A stretch of 64,000 nt of DNA. Source: Pristionchus mayeri. Lineage: Eukaryota; Nematoda; Chromadorea; Rhabditida; Neodiplogasteridae. The stretch covers positions 20,832,001-20,896,000 of the forward strand of contig BTRK01000004.1 in NCBI GenBank assembly GCA_036245805.1, read 5' to 3'. This document shows positions 1 to 12,700 of this stretch, in pieces. How positions within the stretch are numbered: position 1 is the stretch's first letter; every line of letters starts with the position of its first letter. Both the position numbers and the translations under genes were made by a program. Below the pieces are notes generated by a model. That model was not told the DNA's origin and made no database searches. It saw only the letters and a program-made list of their open reading frames with translations.

Positions 1-1690
1 GGGAGGTATGGAGGCATGGAGCGAGAGGGAACTACGCGAACTGGAGGAGATTAGAGAAAGAAGAAGAAACGAACACGAAATGATGTGGATTTAAGTGGAG
101 ACGGGTAAGAAAACGTATGTCGAGTAGAATTACACAAAAAAAAGTAGGGAGGTAAGTGAAAATAGATGGCGCGTGTAAGTGAGAGATTAAGCGCGCGAAA
201 GAAGGCCGCGATTGAACATTGAAGAGATTCAGCATGAAGATAAAGGCGGCTAAGGAAAAAGCAACGTCTTGAGTAGGTCTCGATTCAATTGCGCATGCAA
301 GTGAGAGAAGTGAGCCCACCACCTATAGCTGAGGATCGGATTTCGACATGGCGTGAGGAGTAATTGCGCGAATACATCGCCTCAATTGCGCGAGAGCATT
401 GCAAGTTCAAGGGGCAACATGGATAGTAAAGAGCAGTAAATCGAGAATTTAGGAGCGTATGTAAGAACATGTCTCTCGATGCATCGCAGTTACTAGCAGA
501 CTGAATTAAGAGAAGGAATAAATGAAAAACACGACGAAGCAAGAGCGAAAAAATAAAAAAATGCAAAAAAACGGCCGCTGAAGCTCAAATTACATCAAAT
601 ACAAATTGCGAAAGTCATCGATTGAACATCGTCCCGACCATAACTACAGTAATTATAGGTACAGTAATCAACTTATTTTTTTACTTTCTTTTCCTCTTTT
701 AATAATATTTTTCTTTAAATATGAATATTTTATGTAACAAGAGCAGCAGTATATTCTCCAACTACATCAGGGCCCGAAATAGAATATCATCTACATTTGC
801 TAAAGAGAAAACAGGCGGGATCAAATGTCATGGGGATGGCTAATTAGATATAAAATGAGATGGGATTAGTAGTGTGAAATAGACCGACCAGAAGCTCTTT
901 CGAGGCTAAGCGACTTTCTTCTCACTTGAAAAGAAGGGCGGAAATAAGATTGGTGTCTCCACGAGGGGACAATTGAGGAGTGGGGAACAAGTATCGGTCA
1001 TTTCTGAGCACTTGAGCATCTCTTTCTCGGTTGCGAATTCACTTCAATTAGGGTGAGAAGATACTTGGCACCGTTACTCGAGTAGGAGAGACACGCATGA
1101 CTGCTCATCTTTCAATTATTACTCATATGACAATCGATCTCCTCTTTCATGTCATACCAATGGAGGCAGTGCTTTACAAACGAATTAGTCGATCAGATTG
1201 AGTAGAGATAAATGAGATTGAGTAGAGATAAATATGCGACTAGATAACTAGAGGTGACGGGGAGAATTGTAGACATATTTCCGGACTTTTTCTAGAAAAA
1301 ATGAATTGTACCGCATTGCAGCTTTACATTAGATCATGACATTATAATTTCTGTTCTCGATTCATTTACCCAGAATCAATCCACGAGAGATGTGAAATGA
1401 CTGCAGGCTAACTCAATAACAATTAAACGTATCCAATTCGTTGATGACGAAGTGGAAAGGTGATTTCGATCTCGGAGAAGCTAATAAGAATAAATGAATG
1501 CTTTATTCTCCGTTATTCTCTCAGTGGGATGAGCTTCGTGAGTCTCTCAGTTCCTCTCAGAGAATGCATCGTTCTCAAATGCACTTATTCTCATAGCTGC
1601 ACTCTTTGGACGAGTGAGATAGGATTCCTCCATCTTCGTCCCACAGATATCACGGAGAATCGATCGATCGGAGACGAATGAGTGACCTCC
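1..1690. other. No gene recognised; purine-rich then AT-rich sequence
   Basis: No exon series or known protein motif was found on either strand. The first 600 bases are purine-rich; 650-900 is AT-rich. An 18-bp unit (gattgagtagagataaat) is directly duplicated around 1197-1232. The open frames here are short and look like chance. Confidence 0.5.
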
Positions 1691-1699
1691 CCCCACCAG

Positions 1700-3990
1700 C
1701 TTCCCGATCCTCTTCTGGAAGTGTTCTACCGTAGTCGTTGAAGTGAAGTATCTGGAGAGGATCGATCGATAAATTCTCGAAAACTTACCGTACCTCTTCG
1801 CTACCGTCTTCCTTGCATACGAGGGTATCTGGATATGGGATGAGATTGGATCGATGATGACGAGTAGATGGGATAGACGAGAGAGGATGAATCTCCATCG
1901 GAGAGCAGAGACCATTGACTTCCCCCCGTACGAATCAGTGCAATATTCTGGAAGGGAGAGAATCAGATGGAAGGAGTGAAATGGTAGAGACCGAAATTGA
2001 GAGAGTTGTTTCTCCTCTTAATGGAGGTGGGGAGAACTCTCGTCTCCGTGCCCAGGAGATTCCTCAACTCGATCTCCCTCATTCCAAGTGGACAGAGAGT
2101 GAGGAAGCAGAGAGCTCCGATGAGTAGATGTCCTCTTCCCTCAGTCTCCATCACCAGCAATTCCGTCTCCAGAAGACTGAAGAGACTCCATCCCTTCCCT
2201 CTCCCTCTCTCCTCTCACGATGTGACTGCGTGCTTGGAGAGGGTGGCCATTCTCTTCAGGGAGGCTCCATTCCTCACTAGAGATGCAACGACGCCGCACT
2301 TGGCAGTGCTCCAGAATACCTCAACAGGGGGAATACACAAGCCCCCCCCCTCAGTTCCCCTGCCTCTTCCTCATTCTCATCCTTGGCAGGAGGGAAGATT
2401 TCCTCCGCATCTCTCGAGTATTTCTCAGGGACGGCCATTCCCTCGCTGAGTGCAGTGTGGAAATCGAGGAATTGAGAGACGATCACCTGGATAGATATCA
2501 CCCTCTCCACTAGTGTACTCCCCCTATACCTTTGCATCGAGTGGATCAAGGGAGGGCATCTGGTGGACTTCGACTGAGAGAAACTTCTTATGAATCCACT
2601 TGGAGACATTCTTCCTAACTGCGATCACCCAAGAGAGATGAGGAGAAGGAACGAGCAGAGACAGAAGCTCCTCACGGGTCAACTGAACGACAGAAGAATG
2701 AATCTCGATGAGAGAGAGAGAGAGTCATCTCACCTCATCGGCGTCATCGACGAGCACGAGAATCTTCTGCCCGGAGTACGATTGGAGGGAATGGCGATAT
2801 TCGGAGGAGGATGAGAGGTGCTGCAATTTATCACTCCGGAATGCCTAAATCGTAGACATTAGTGTTTTGCGAGACTGCCATAAATATCCTCTACTCATTC
2901 CCTTGGGCCTGTTTGACTGCGATGTCGTCCCACAATACTTAGACGAGCGAAGTTTTAGACTGGTTTGAACTCGTGATATATCATTTTTAATGGGGTCCGC
3001 AAAAGGACAACGAATTCGCATTCAAGGAAAATAGACGAACCGCTCGTCCGCACTCGATCTGAATTCTCGTTGCCATTTCATCTTTCGTCTTGAAGGATGA
3101 ACACGAGACATGGGCACATTTGTAGTGAGTGAGACCGTAGAGGACGGAGGTCTTCCCCGATCCTCCATCTCCCAGTACAACCACAATCTCGGAGGAGTCG
3201 GTCAGAGCTTTCACCTGTAATCGTTGTTTCCAAATTGAAAAGATGTGAGCAGAACCTTCTCGATCTCGGGCAGTAACTCAGCGGGACAGTGTCTATTGGC
3301 GTAGTAGTCATGGACGAGTTCCTCCGATGGATCTCGAAGGTCGAAGTCACCCACAAACTCGAAGCAGTTCTCCATACGAGTCATCAAGTATTTCTAAATT
3401 TTGATTTCTTTAACATTCATGCATAGGCAAAATCTACCTTGACTGCCGACTTGAATTCGTCAGTCTGCGTGAAATGGACGTGTTTGTGGTGTCGATTGTT
3501 GACTCCTTCAGCTTTTACGGAGTACTTCAGGCATTGGTCCTCGAAGATGCAAAAATTTTTGCGTGAGCGAAAGAGTGAAAAAACCTTGGCAATTTTCTGG
3601 ACTTGATCAGCGAATGAATTCGCCCTCGATCTCTTCACTTCATCCTCGATGAATTTGACTTCATGGAATGGAATCTGCTGCAGGAAAGAAGGATCACGAC
3701 GGAGGAAGAGAGCTGAAGGAAGGAAGACATTCATCCACGCAGATATCACAGTCCTCATTTACGTCGCTATTATGATAAATTCTTTTCCTAGGCTTCACTG
3801 TGTGATAATTAGTCATTCCACGGTAGTAATAGGCTACCGTTCTCATGGAAGTTCTCCAGCATGATTGCAGTGGCCTCGTTGATGGATATTCCCCTCTCGA
3901 TGGAGTATCGATGGAGGAAGTCACTGTCCACGAATTCGTCACCCACGATGTGACCACAGCACTCACTGCAACTCCCATCTCCCATTATAA
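1700..3990 (-). CDS. ced-4: CED-4-like CARD/NB-ARC apoptosis-activating protein (multi-exon)
   Basis: Probable homologue of CED-4/Apaf-1, the ATPase that forms the apoptosome and activates the CED-3 caspase. Reading down the minus strand, an exon near 3975-3840 (FVDSDFLHRYSIERGIS) fits a CARD helix pair by position. An exon at about 3370-3250 leads into the P-loop exon near 3214-3065, with Walker A GDGGSGKTS. The exon near 2818-2744 ends in a Walker B strand, KILVLVDDADE. The next (about 2685-2541) has WVIAVRKNVSKW then VEVHQMPSLDPLDA, the sensor strand and start of the next helical domain. A segment near 2310-2225 (LVRNGASLKRMATLSKHAV) and one near 2190-1960 continue the winged-helix part. 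The spacing from CARD to P-loop to Walker B follows CED-4. Both ends and the last exons are uncertain. A CED-4 paralogue rather than the orthologue is possible. Confidence 0.65.
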
Positions 3991-4013
3991 CTACTAGATT
4001 GAATACCCGAGTA

Positions 4014-4560
4014 GATGGAGGTAGAAGACCCTCTTCCTCTCCTTGCTCTCGTCCATCAAATGAGCTGTCGAATACAGTGTCTCTGGATCCTCGGCTGCGC
4101 CGTGTCGGTGCTCCTCAAATCGATCAATAATTCAGTTATTCCTTCTCTGATCTACCGAGTTGAAGTCTTCGATGATAATGATAATCTTTCGTTTCTTCGC
4201 CATTTCAACGAGTTCAGAGTTTACCTGAATCAGGAGTGGAATAACAATGGACTAAAAAGGAAGGGATACAGTATCGTGGATGATCCTCCTCTCATTCGTG
4301 AAATCCCTGTATGTCGAGACTACGATTAATCTGAGTACAGCCCATGATTCGTGACGAATCTTCTCACTCCCGATAGTTCGATCCTAGAAGGGAATCTTTC
4401 CGGAGGAGTGATCTTTGATCTCTCCTACCGTATTCATAGCCCTCCACATCCTATCGCAGTTCTCAGCTTGGAATACCTCCTCTCTCGATCGCCCGCAACC
4501 CATTTCCGTTTCTGGAAAGTTGTTTTCCCGCTTTTGTCCCATCAAATGTAATGATCCCCT
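4014..4560 (-). CDS. Unrecognised exon series upstream of the CED-4-like gene
   Basis: Several open segments with plausible splice borders lie on the minus strand. One is around 4530-4430 (VFQAENCDRMWRAMNT) and one around 4386-4285 (LRLIVVSTYRDFTNERRI). One around 4255-4165 has a hydrophobic strand, KRKIIIIIEDFNSVD, and one around 4110-4014 has LYSTAHLMDESKERKRVF. The family was not recognised. The hydrophobic strand followed by acidic residues could be a Walker B-like strand of a decayed NB-ARC copy, or a strand of another alpha/beta fold such as a PLC-X-like barrel. These segments could be 5' exons of the CED-4-like gene or a separate gene. A GATCTTTGATCT motif lies at 4410-4422 in a presumed intron. 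Confidence 0.3.
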
Positions 4561-4599
4561 CCCTCTCTCAAATCATTCTCTCCATTTACGCAATCATCA

Positions 4600-6290
4600 T
4601 TCGAAACTCGCTGAGTGTCAAGAGAGAAGAGGGAAGAGGGGAAAGGCAGATCCGAAAAGACACGAGTCGGGTTTAGTCCCAGCCTGTCTATCCAACTCAT
4701 TTGGAGAGAGGAGAAGGAGGAACGGGAGCGTTTATTGGCCAATTGAGCGCCTCGAGTGATAATTAGTACGGAGAAGAACATCTATGGAGGATCGGATAGA
4801 ATGGAGAGGAGATGGGAGAATGAGGGGAAGAAGGAGGAGGAGGAGGGGAGGAGATGGAGTTGACGTGGAAGGAAGGGGAATCCATGGTTATGCTCACCTT
4901 CTCATTGGAAATTCAGAAGAAGACAATCGGAGTCCTCGAGAAACTGCGAGAAGAGAAATGACGGAAGAGGAGGGAATGGGGGAGGGAGAGGGGGATGAGG
5001 GGGGGGGGGGAAGCTGCGACTTCTCGACCCACAACAATTCGTTTCCTCTGTTTTGCCGTTCAATGGTCGGCCCTTCGTTAGGATTTGCCCAATTCTCACG
5101 ATTTCTTACTCTGTGATCTCTGGTTGCGCTGATCTGTCTTGTGATGGTTAGGAGAAGGGGATGAACGAGTCCAGAGAGGAGAGGGCAGAGGGGCAGAGTA
5201 GGGATAAGTAGTGAAAGGAAGAAGGAGATAAGGGGCTCAATGGCAGAAGTTAGAGTGGACAAAGGAGGAGAGGAGAGAGGGATGGGGGGGGGGGAGGAGG
5301 GGGAGGGGTGTACAGGACAGGGGAACTACCCGATCCTCCCTCCCCCATTCATTCCCCTCTCTCAATGTCCATCCTACTCAAACTCTCATTACTATCTGCT
5401 TGTCTGTTCGTTCAGAGTAAGTTTCTTTTTCGCAGTCGAAATCGAGAGTGCAAATCAAGAGGTGAAATGATAGGTTGGAAGGAAGGGGAAATTGATGGCT
5501 TCCTCATTATTGGTCTAGACTTCCCTTCCTCATTCTACTCCTTTCAGTTTCTGGTGAGGTTCAGGGATGCGAAGATGCTGATCCCAAGTGTGCTGAATGG
5601 GCGACACAGGGGGAATGCTCCACCAATGCTGTCTGGTGAGAACGTTGAGTAGTTGGTCTCAACCCGAACTTGATGTATGACCACGATCAACGAGAGTTCC
5701 TTTCGGGTCTTTCCCAATTGTATCCACTTTGAGCTAGAACGCGATTTCAATTAGTCTCTGCGTGCAGTCAGTTGAAATCGCAGTTGAATTAGCCGTTCGA
5801 ACCACTCGCAAAAAGCTGCCGATCCCATTAGATTGAACGGCTGAACTGGATGAATGAGAATAACAACTGCTGTTCGTAATTAACATTTCGAAAATGAAGT
5901 CTGAATTGAAGGATGATGGCTAACTGTCGCAAGTCGTGTCGATCGTGTCAAGGAGGAGAAAAGGCGTGGAAACTTCGATCGTTCATCGCCTCGAATTACA
6001 AGAACGACACGAATGACAACCAGACGAAGAGAGTGAACATCGAGAGTGTACGACTGAATATGGTCGATATCGTGAGTTGATCAGAGGGGAGAAGGAATCT
6101 GGAGAGAGGAATCATCGAGAGAATTCCAGAACGAGGAACGACAAACTGCCAAGATCGGCGGTCGCCTCGTTATGGTCAGTTCTGCAAATTATTTCCTCAA
6201 TGAATTTCTCTCATTCTTCTGCGATTTTTGCTGTCTTTTTGGTTTTAATTTTTTTTAAATTATGCATTCACAACTTTGCCTTCTCTTTAT
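4600..6290. other. Intergenic, G/A-rich simple sequence
   Basis: This stretch is strongly purine-rich on the plus strand from about 4780 to 5300, with G homopolymer runs near 4999-5010 and 5282-5293. The long open frames on either strand here (Arg/Glu/Gly-rich or Pro/Ser-rich) follow from base composition. Between 5800 and 6290 there may be an unplaced 5' exon of the downstream channel gene, for example around 6110-6180, but this was not settled. Confidence 0.45.
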
Positions 6291-8730
6291 GTACATGAAT
6301 TGGCTCTATCTGCAGTCATGGAACGATACGGGAGTCGCCTGGGACAAGGAGAAATGGGGTCTCTCCTGGCTCAACTTCTACTGGGTGCAGATTTGGTCTC
6401 CCCAGGTCATCCAGATCAACGGGTTCGTCTTCCCTTCCTCCTCCTCGACTGAATCTGTTTAGTCCTGACTGATTTTTCTCTATAGTGCCTCGACTGGTGG
6501 TGGAACAGTCACTTCCAAAGTGTTGGCTGCCAATTCGACGGGCCAGATCTACTTGTGGGCTGATTTCACTTTCACGTCTCCCTTCCAATTCGAGTACGGC
6601 GATTATCCGAATGACTACCAGCAGGTAAATGAAGAGAAGAAGAATGACTGATTGGGATGAATTGCCATGGATGTGGGCAGTTCAAAGGAAGAAGACTAAG
6701 TGATCTCAATTGGAACAGAGAGAGAGCGAAGGGAGAGCTTTGAACAAAGGATCACGAGGAGAGGCTATTCCCTCTTTGGGATAATGGACACGTTTATGAG
6801 ATGTTTCGTCAACTTTTTGGCGCGATTTCGAAATGGGGAAAGTGAATGAGAGTTCGGGAAAGAGGGGGAGAACAGGAGACAACAGAGGGGATTTGTTGCA
6901 GATCTGCTACAAATTCGACGACAAGAGACTCTTCGCAGTGCATTTCACAGTTTCCCCCGAGGTGAGGAGGAAGGAGACTTCCTCACTTTAATTTTATCAC
7001 GATTAGCCGCACTCATCCACATTTATCTAATCTTTCCCTGAAATCTCGTGCGAATCGAGAGAAGCAACGAATTTATGCTGATTATCACGTGTATTTCAAA
7101 TGGAGAGGAGATGAATGCAGGTGAAGAACAAGGAGAGGGAGGAACTCACGGGTACTCACGTCTCGGGATGGATAGTCGATGACCTCTCCATCAATGTGAG
7201 TGACTCCTTCGAAGATGACGACATCGTCCTCCTTGCAGGAATCTCCTCTCTCCTCGATCTCCCTCTCCGATTGGCGTCGCAATCCCTTCGATGTTCAATC
7301 TACGAACGGGGAGATGTGTGTGGGACTCCGTCGGAATGCCGTCTTCTTCTTCTCCGAGATGTTCCTTCCCGCTCTTCTCACTTCCATGTTCACTCTCTCT
7401 GCAGTCTTCTTCAGAGTCAGTACTCATCTCTTCTTTTCTAGGGAAGAATTAACAATCGGTCGAGTACTGCAAAATCTCCCCTAGGAAGCGTATCATTATG
7501 CTTAGCATGCATATTATCGGCAGCTGCTTCTCGTAACAGAGCAGCGGTCTCTGATCCTTCGAGTGCTCTGCACACAATCTGCAGCTTTATGATCTCCTCT
7601 GCAGCTCTCCCGTACCCAGTCCCTCCTGCTCTCGTTCTCGGTGGTGTGCCAACTGCTGTCTCTCCTCCTCATCTCGCAACGCCTCCCCTCATACACCGCC
7701 CACACCCCTGATATCCGTGAGTGCCTCGATATACCCACTACAATTGGACTGCAGAATGCGTGATAGATTGGTGAACGAAGACTGAGGGAATATGGCAGTG
7801 TTGTCTATCTGTCTTGTCTCATCAGAGGAAGATGGTATCCATCTTATTATGGGATTGATGCAGTGGCAGAAGGAATTCATCGGTGTGGAAAACGAGGAAA
7901 GGAGGGGAATATGATAGTGGCATCACTAATCATCTTCCCTCATTCCTTCCCCGTGTGTTCGTTGAGAGAAAGAGAGAGGCTTCCCTTCCCTGAATCCCTA
8001 CCACCATCAGCAAGGGCAGAGAAGGAATGGTCACGGCTATAAAAAGAGAGAGACCAAACACGACTACAGTACCCCTCGTGACTCTCGTGTCCACACGACA
8101 CTCTGTTATCGGATAGTGAGGGGAAAGGGGAGCCAGAAAGGAAAGAAGGACGAGAGTTGTAATGGCATCTCGCAATATGCAGTCGTTTCTCCATGATGAG
8201 TGGGTAGGAGAGAGAGAGAGAGAGATCGGGCAGTTAAAAGTGGTTAGAGGGGTTCACGATATACTTCATTCCATTGGGTCTACGACTCCCTCGTTTCCTC
8301 AGGACAAATCCACCTACAAATGGGAGACAAATGGACTCAAAAAGGAGAATTAGGGCGGAAGGACAGACGTCAGTCTTCCTCTCTCCAGTTCAAAGTTCTC
8401 TCTTGCAGTCAAATTCGCCTCGTTCAACATGGTGATGACAGCTCTCCTCTTCATTTCCTCCTTGATCCTCGAGAGACTCTCCTCCACTCCATCAGACATC
8501 CCTCCTCCACACTCAGTCAACAATATCGTCGGCATCGTCCATACCGTACTCCCACTACCGAAGGTACGATAGGAGAGTGAGGGTCATCGACAAATGAATA
8601 TATTTCAGTCGAAGGACAGCGATCTTCCCCTTCCATGGGCTCCATTCTCCCATGCTGTCAACCACATCATTTTCGTGTTTGCAACTCTCTGTTATCTCTT
8701 CGCATTCTTCTATTGTTTCCTCATTTAGAA
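6291..8730 (+). CDS. Cys-loop ligand-gated ion channel, divergent nematode lgc/cup-4 type
   Basis: Subunit of a pentameric neurotransmitter-gated channel at the cell surface. The ligand-binding domain starts with SWNDTGVAWDKEKWG and WVQIWSPQVIQ (exon about 6312-6422), the usual WxD...W..P landmarks. Exon 6486-6625 carries FEYGDYPNDYQQ, 6901-6960 carries ICYKFDDKRLFAVHF, and about 7117-7195 carries HVSGWIVDDLSIN. Exon 7241-7419 ends in M1 (FFFSEMFLPALLTSMFTLSA). A later exon (7603-7710) has LSRTQSLLLSFSVVCQLLSL, fitting M2. M3 (NMVMTALLFISSLI) is at 8409-8565 and M4 (IIFVFATLCYLFAFFYCFLI) ends at the stop at 8730. An AATAAA follows near 8943. The position 14 residues before the loop Cys is Gln, so the first Cys of the loop is missing. 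The 5' exon and the M1-M2 junction (7420-7600) are unresolved. Confidence 0.82.
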
Positions 8731-9781
8731 TAGATCAAAGATCAAATTAGATTGAGAAGACTGTGAAAACTGAATCATTCATAGATCGAGAATTTTGTGA
8801 TTCAGTTCCAGTCTCCTTCAGATTAGTTTCCTCTTCCTGTAGATCCCCCCTATCTTCGTCTCAGAAGGTTCTTCTTCTTCTTCTCTTTTTCTCTTCCGCG
8901 TGCAATGAAATAATTTTACACTTGTTGAGATTCAAATTTGTGAATAAATGAGAGTGGATGGGCATCGTCAGTGGTGAAGGAGGGGGTGAGACTCCGCCCA
9001 TTCAGAGGAAGAATGCAGTCGAGAGAAGGGAGCGCCTTCCCCCACAGTCATCCCGATCCCACTCGAATATTCAATCGAGCGACTGAGTGTCATTATCATT
9101 GCCTTCTCTCGAAAGGAAGCCCTCCCTTGATTCCCCCTTCCATCCTTTCCCCTCCCAGATGAAGTCCTTCCATCAATCTATAATCATCACTCATTCGTTC
9201 CCTTCCCTTCTCTTCCCATGTTCTTAAATCCACGCATATACGCGAATCTATATCTTATTTGATGCTGACTACAAATCTCGTATATATTACAATTTCTCTC
9301 ATCAACTTGGTCCTCATCTACTCCTTCCCTCGATCTCTCCCTCGTTCTCCTCAATCTCGCACCTCCTCATCATCTCAAAATGTCATCTCTAATCCTATCT
9401 CTTCATCTTCCGTTCGTCCTCTCTTCCCAACTTCGGAAGTGCCATTATTCCGTATGCTATAATCGTCTTTCTGCTGTTCTCTCCCCTTCTCACACATAAT
9501 TCAGCATGTCAATCTCCCCTCTCTCGCCCCCCATACAAACAGTTATTCTTCCGTTCCTACCTTCTACTCTACAAAAGAGCTTCTCCCCTTCCTCTTCTTC
9601 CTTCCTCACGTATCCAACTCTCCTCCTCATCTTCCCCTCTTCCACAATCTCGAATGTTAATGTGAATCAACCTCCTTCATCCACTTTCTTCCACTTCTCC
9701 TTTTCCAATTCGTCCTCAACTTCCATCTATCGATCTTCGTCTTCTCCATCTTCAGATGCTCTTCTCACTCCATCGTCAGCG
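8731..9781. other. Intergenic; 3' UTR then C/T-rich tract
   Basis: The stretch contains the presumed 3' UTR of the channel gene, with an AATAAA near 8943. From about 9160 to 9780 a Ser/Pro/Leu-coding C/T-rich stretch follows. The long plus-strand open frame starting at 9506 is low-complexity until it enters the candidate signal-peptide exon of the glutamate receptor at 9782. No independent gene is supported. Confidence 0.5.
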
Positions 9782-12700
9782 ATGATTCTTCGATCGACTC
9801 TCTTCATCTTCATTGCATCTTTCCCTTCCTCAGAACAGCAAGTGAAGCAGGTACCTCCCCCCCCCTTAAACTCCCCTGAATTGGCCCTATTCGACCACGC
9901 TCGAATTCGCCCACTTCCAATGGTGAAGCTCCCTCGTAAAAGTTTTTCGCTCAAAGCATTAAAAACACGAAATGGAAGAATCGGAAAGTCGAGTTTAGAC
10001 GCTGAATTAGCAAACGAAGAAGACATCATTAGATGGAAATAGCAATTAGAGATGCAACCAAGGTTGCCATAATTTGTTTGCCGTTGAAGATTCTTGAAAA
10101 TAGAGAACCAATAGATGATCTTTGACTGGTTGCCTCCATCGGATTCCCCTTTCCCCCTTGAGGTCCTTGTGCCGGGAGAGATCATCCTTGGAGGACTATT
10201 CCCCATCCATGCAGCTGGCAAGAATGGATCACACTGCGGATCACTCAAGGCAGATCAAGGAGTGCAACGGTAGGTCAAAGAGAATGATTATCGTTTGATC
10301 TCTGATTCAGTATGGTCGCGATGCTGTTCACTCTGGAGGAGATCAACAAACGGAGAAGGGAAAACCATGAGACTACCCTAGGAGCACAGATATTAGACAC
10401 TTGGTGAGTAAGGGAAGGACTGAGACGAGAGAGATCAAAGATCAGTAGTGTTTTCGTTCTTTCTTGAGAGATCATTCATTGGAGACTGGAGTGTAGGCGG
10501 GTAAATCTCTCCCTCTCTCATTCATCGTATTCATAATGAATTAGTAGTGCAGTCCTCTGTTCATTCTCTCCCTCTCTATTCCACTCCAATGCTTCCTTTC
10601 TATGGCTTCTCCTCTTTGTCTCAACCGAGAGTTTCTCTTCGAGTCATATGTACCTCTCTCTCTCTCTCATCGGAATGGGGATGTCTTAGTGTGGAATAGG
10701 ACTGACCACCCTCTCTCTCCCTTCCTCCATCTCCAATCTCTCAATACGCCTAATTGTCTGTGAGTGCTGGGGATGTCTTCCCATCCTCTTCCCTTCTTCT
10801 TCTTCCTCCCTCTTCCTATCACTAAAAATAAAAGTCTGAGATGGATTAGCAGCGAGAATGAGTAGATGATGCAATAATCGGGATGAATTCCCTCGAGGGA
10901 GCGGAGATCCGCCAAAGAAACAGAAAGAAGTGATGATAGAGACGGAATTCCGTTTCAGTTCGGTCGATGGATACGCCTTAGAGCAGACTCTCGAATTCGT
11001 GAAGGTACGTCCATTCCACATACAAATGAAGGACATCATGTACTCATCACTCTAATCCGAGCTAATCTTGTCCAGTCTGGAGGCATCTCCATTAGCAACT
11101 CTCAGATTGATCTTTGATCTCTCAGACTCGATTGAACGATGCAAACTGCGTGCAAGCGAGTCGTCAGCCAGTGGCAGCAGTCATCGGGGCAGCCTCCTCG
11201 CAAGTCTCGGTCATGGTCGCCTCCATGCTGCAGCTATTCAAGGTCTGATCTTTGATCTTTCGGGAGGAAGTGAATACACGGCATTCCCCTGTGCACCTCT
11301 CAGAACCATGAGACCAAAGAGGAAAACAAGAGAAGGAATCCATCTCTGGATAATCTAGGCGAGATGAGCCTTCTCTTCTCTTTTTCTCTCCTCAGTTTAA
11401 CGGACTCCATCATAAATTCGGGCGACTGGGACTCTTCTTGTGAGGAAAATGATGAAAGGGACACAAATGCTCTTCTCTCACTCCTAATTACAAAACACAT
11501 TTCAAGTGGCGATGTTTTCGTAAGTGAGCTCGACAGTTCGTAGAACTACTCCTGACGGGCGATAAACAGTGTTCTGAGGATGGGGGAGAGTTTCCCAGGA
11601 CGAACTACCGATGGGCTACGAAAGGGGCGCTAATCCAGTTTACACTGCCCTTGTCTGCTAAAAGGAAGACGAGAATAGAAGACGTAATCGAGAGACTAAG
11701 GAGGACATCGAGAATAGAGAGAGAGGGATTAGCTGAAGAGAGCAAGAGAGACAACAAAATAGTAGTTAATTCTGATTCCTGGTGTAGACCGAAGGTATGC
11801 ATTATAGAACACAAATGGTGGATGGGAAAGGGGAGTGGAGCAGCGACTAATTTGACCAGCGCCGGAACCTCAGCAGTTTTATGTTTCCCTGCAGCTGAAA
11901 TGGGAAACTGCAGAGGGAGGAAAATGCATTAGTCGATGGACAAAAGGAAGGGAAGAAGCAATGATTTCCGTACATCTGGTTCACTTGACCTAATAGTGTA
12001 TGTAGTGCGACGTCCGATAGAATGGGATCTTAAATAGTGTTTCAATTCTAAACAATTTCATGGGCTATTTCATAAGTAAGAAATGATCTCATCAGGTCTC
12101 GATGATCAGCTACTCCTCAACTGGTTCCGAATTGAGTGAGAAAGGTCGATTCCATCTCTTCTCTCGAGTCGTCCCTCCCGATAATCTCCAGGCGACTGTT
12201 ATGGCCAAAGTGGTCAGAACTTACTCTATTTATTCGCTACTTTGCCTTGTAATTGACATGAGGGAAGGAAGTGAAGGGAGAACAATTGAGGTGAAGAAAC
12301 TGGAGTGGAACTACGTGCATGCTATTGCTGACAGTGGCAGCTACGGAGAGAAGGTACTCTCCCTCCTTCCCCCTACTCATCCCTCCTTCTTCCTTCCTCA
12401 GGGAATGGAGGCATTCCGAGTAGCAGCTGCCCGTGAGAACGTGTGCATCGATGGAGATGTCCACAAGATTGGAAGGAGACCAACCACGAAGGAATTCGAG
12501 TACGTACTCTGCACTCTCATGGGGGAGGACTATTCATAGTCGTTCCCGCACTTTCTAAAACCGCGAAGCCTTCAAAAACAGCAAGTGATGACTTTTGGAA
12601 TGACGCTTCATATCTCTAGGGACACTACTCACTTTTTGCACTGCCCCCATCATCTAAGAGGGTTCGGAGAATCCCCAGAAATGAAAAATGGATGGATTGC

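Noticed and set aside
4784..5262. Open frames on both strands in the purine-rich tract
   Set aside because: They encode Arg/Glu/Gly or Pro/Ser/Leu runs that follow from G/A composition, with no splice structure or motif.
9506..10042. 178-codon Ser/Pro-rich open frame upstream of the glutamate receptor
   Set aside because: Most of it is C/T-rich low-complexity sequence. Only the part from 9782 looks functional, as a candidate signal-peptide exon, and the rest reads through its intron.
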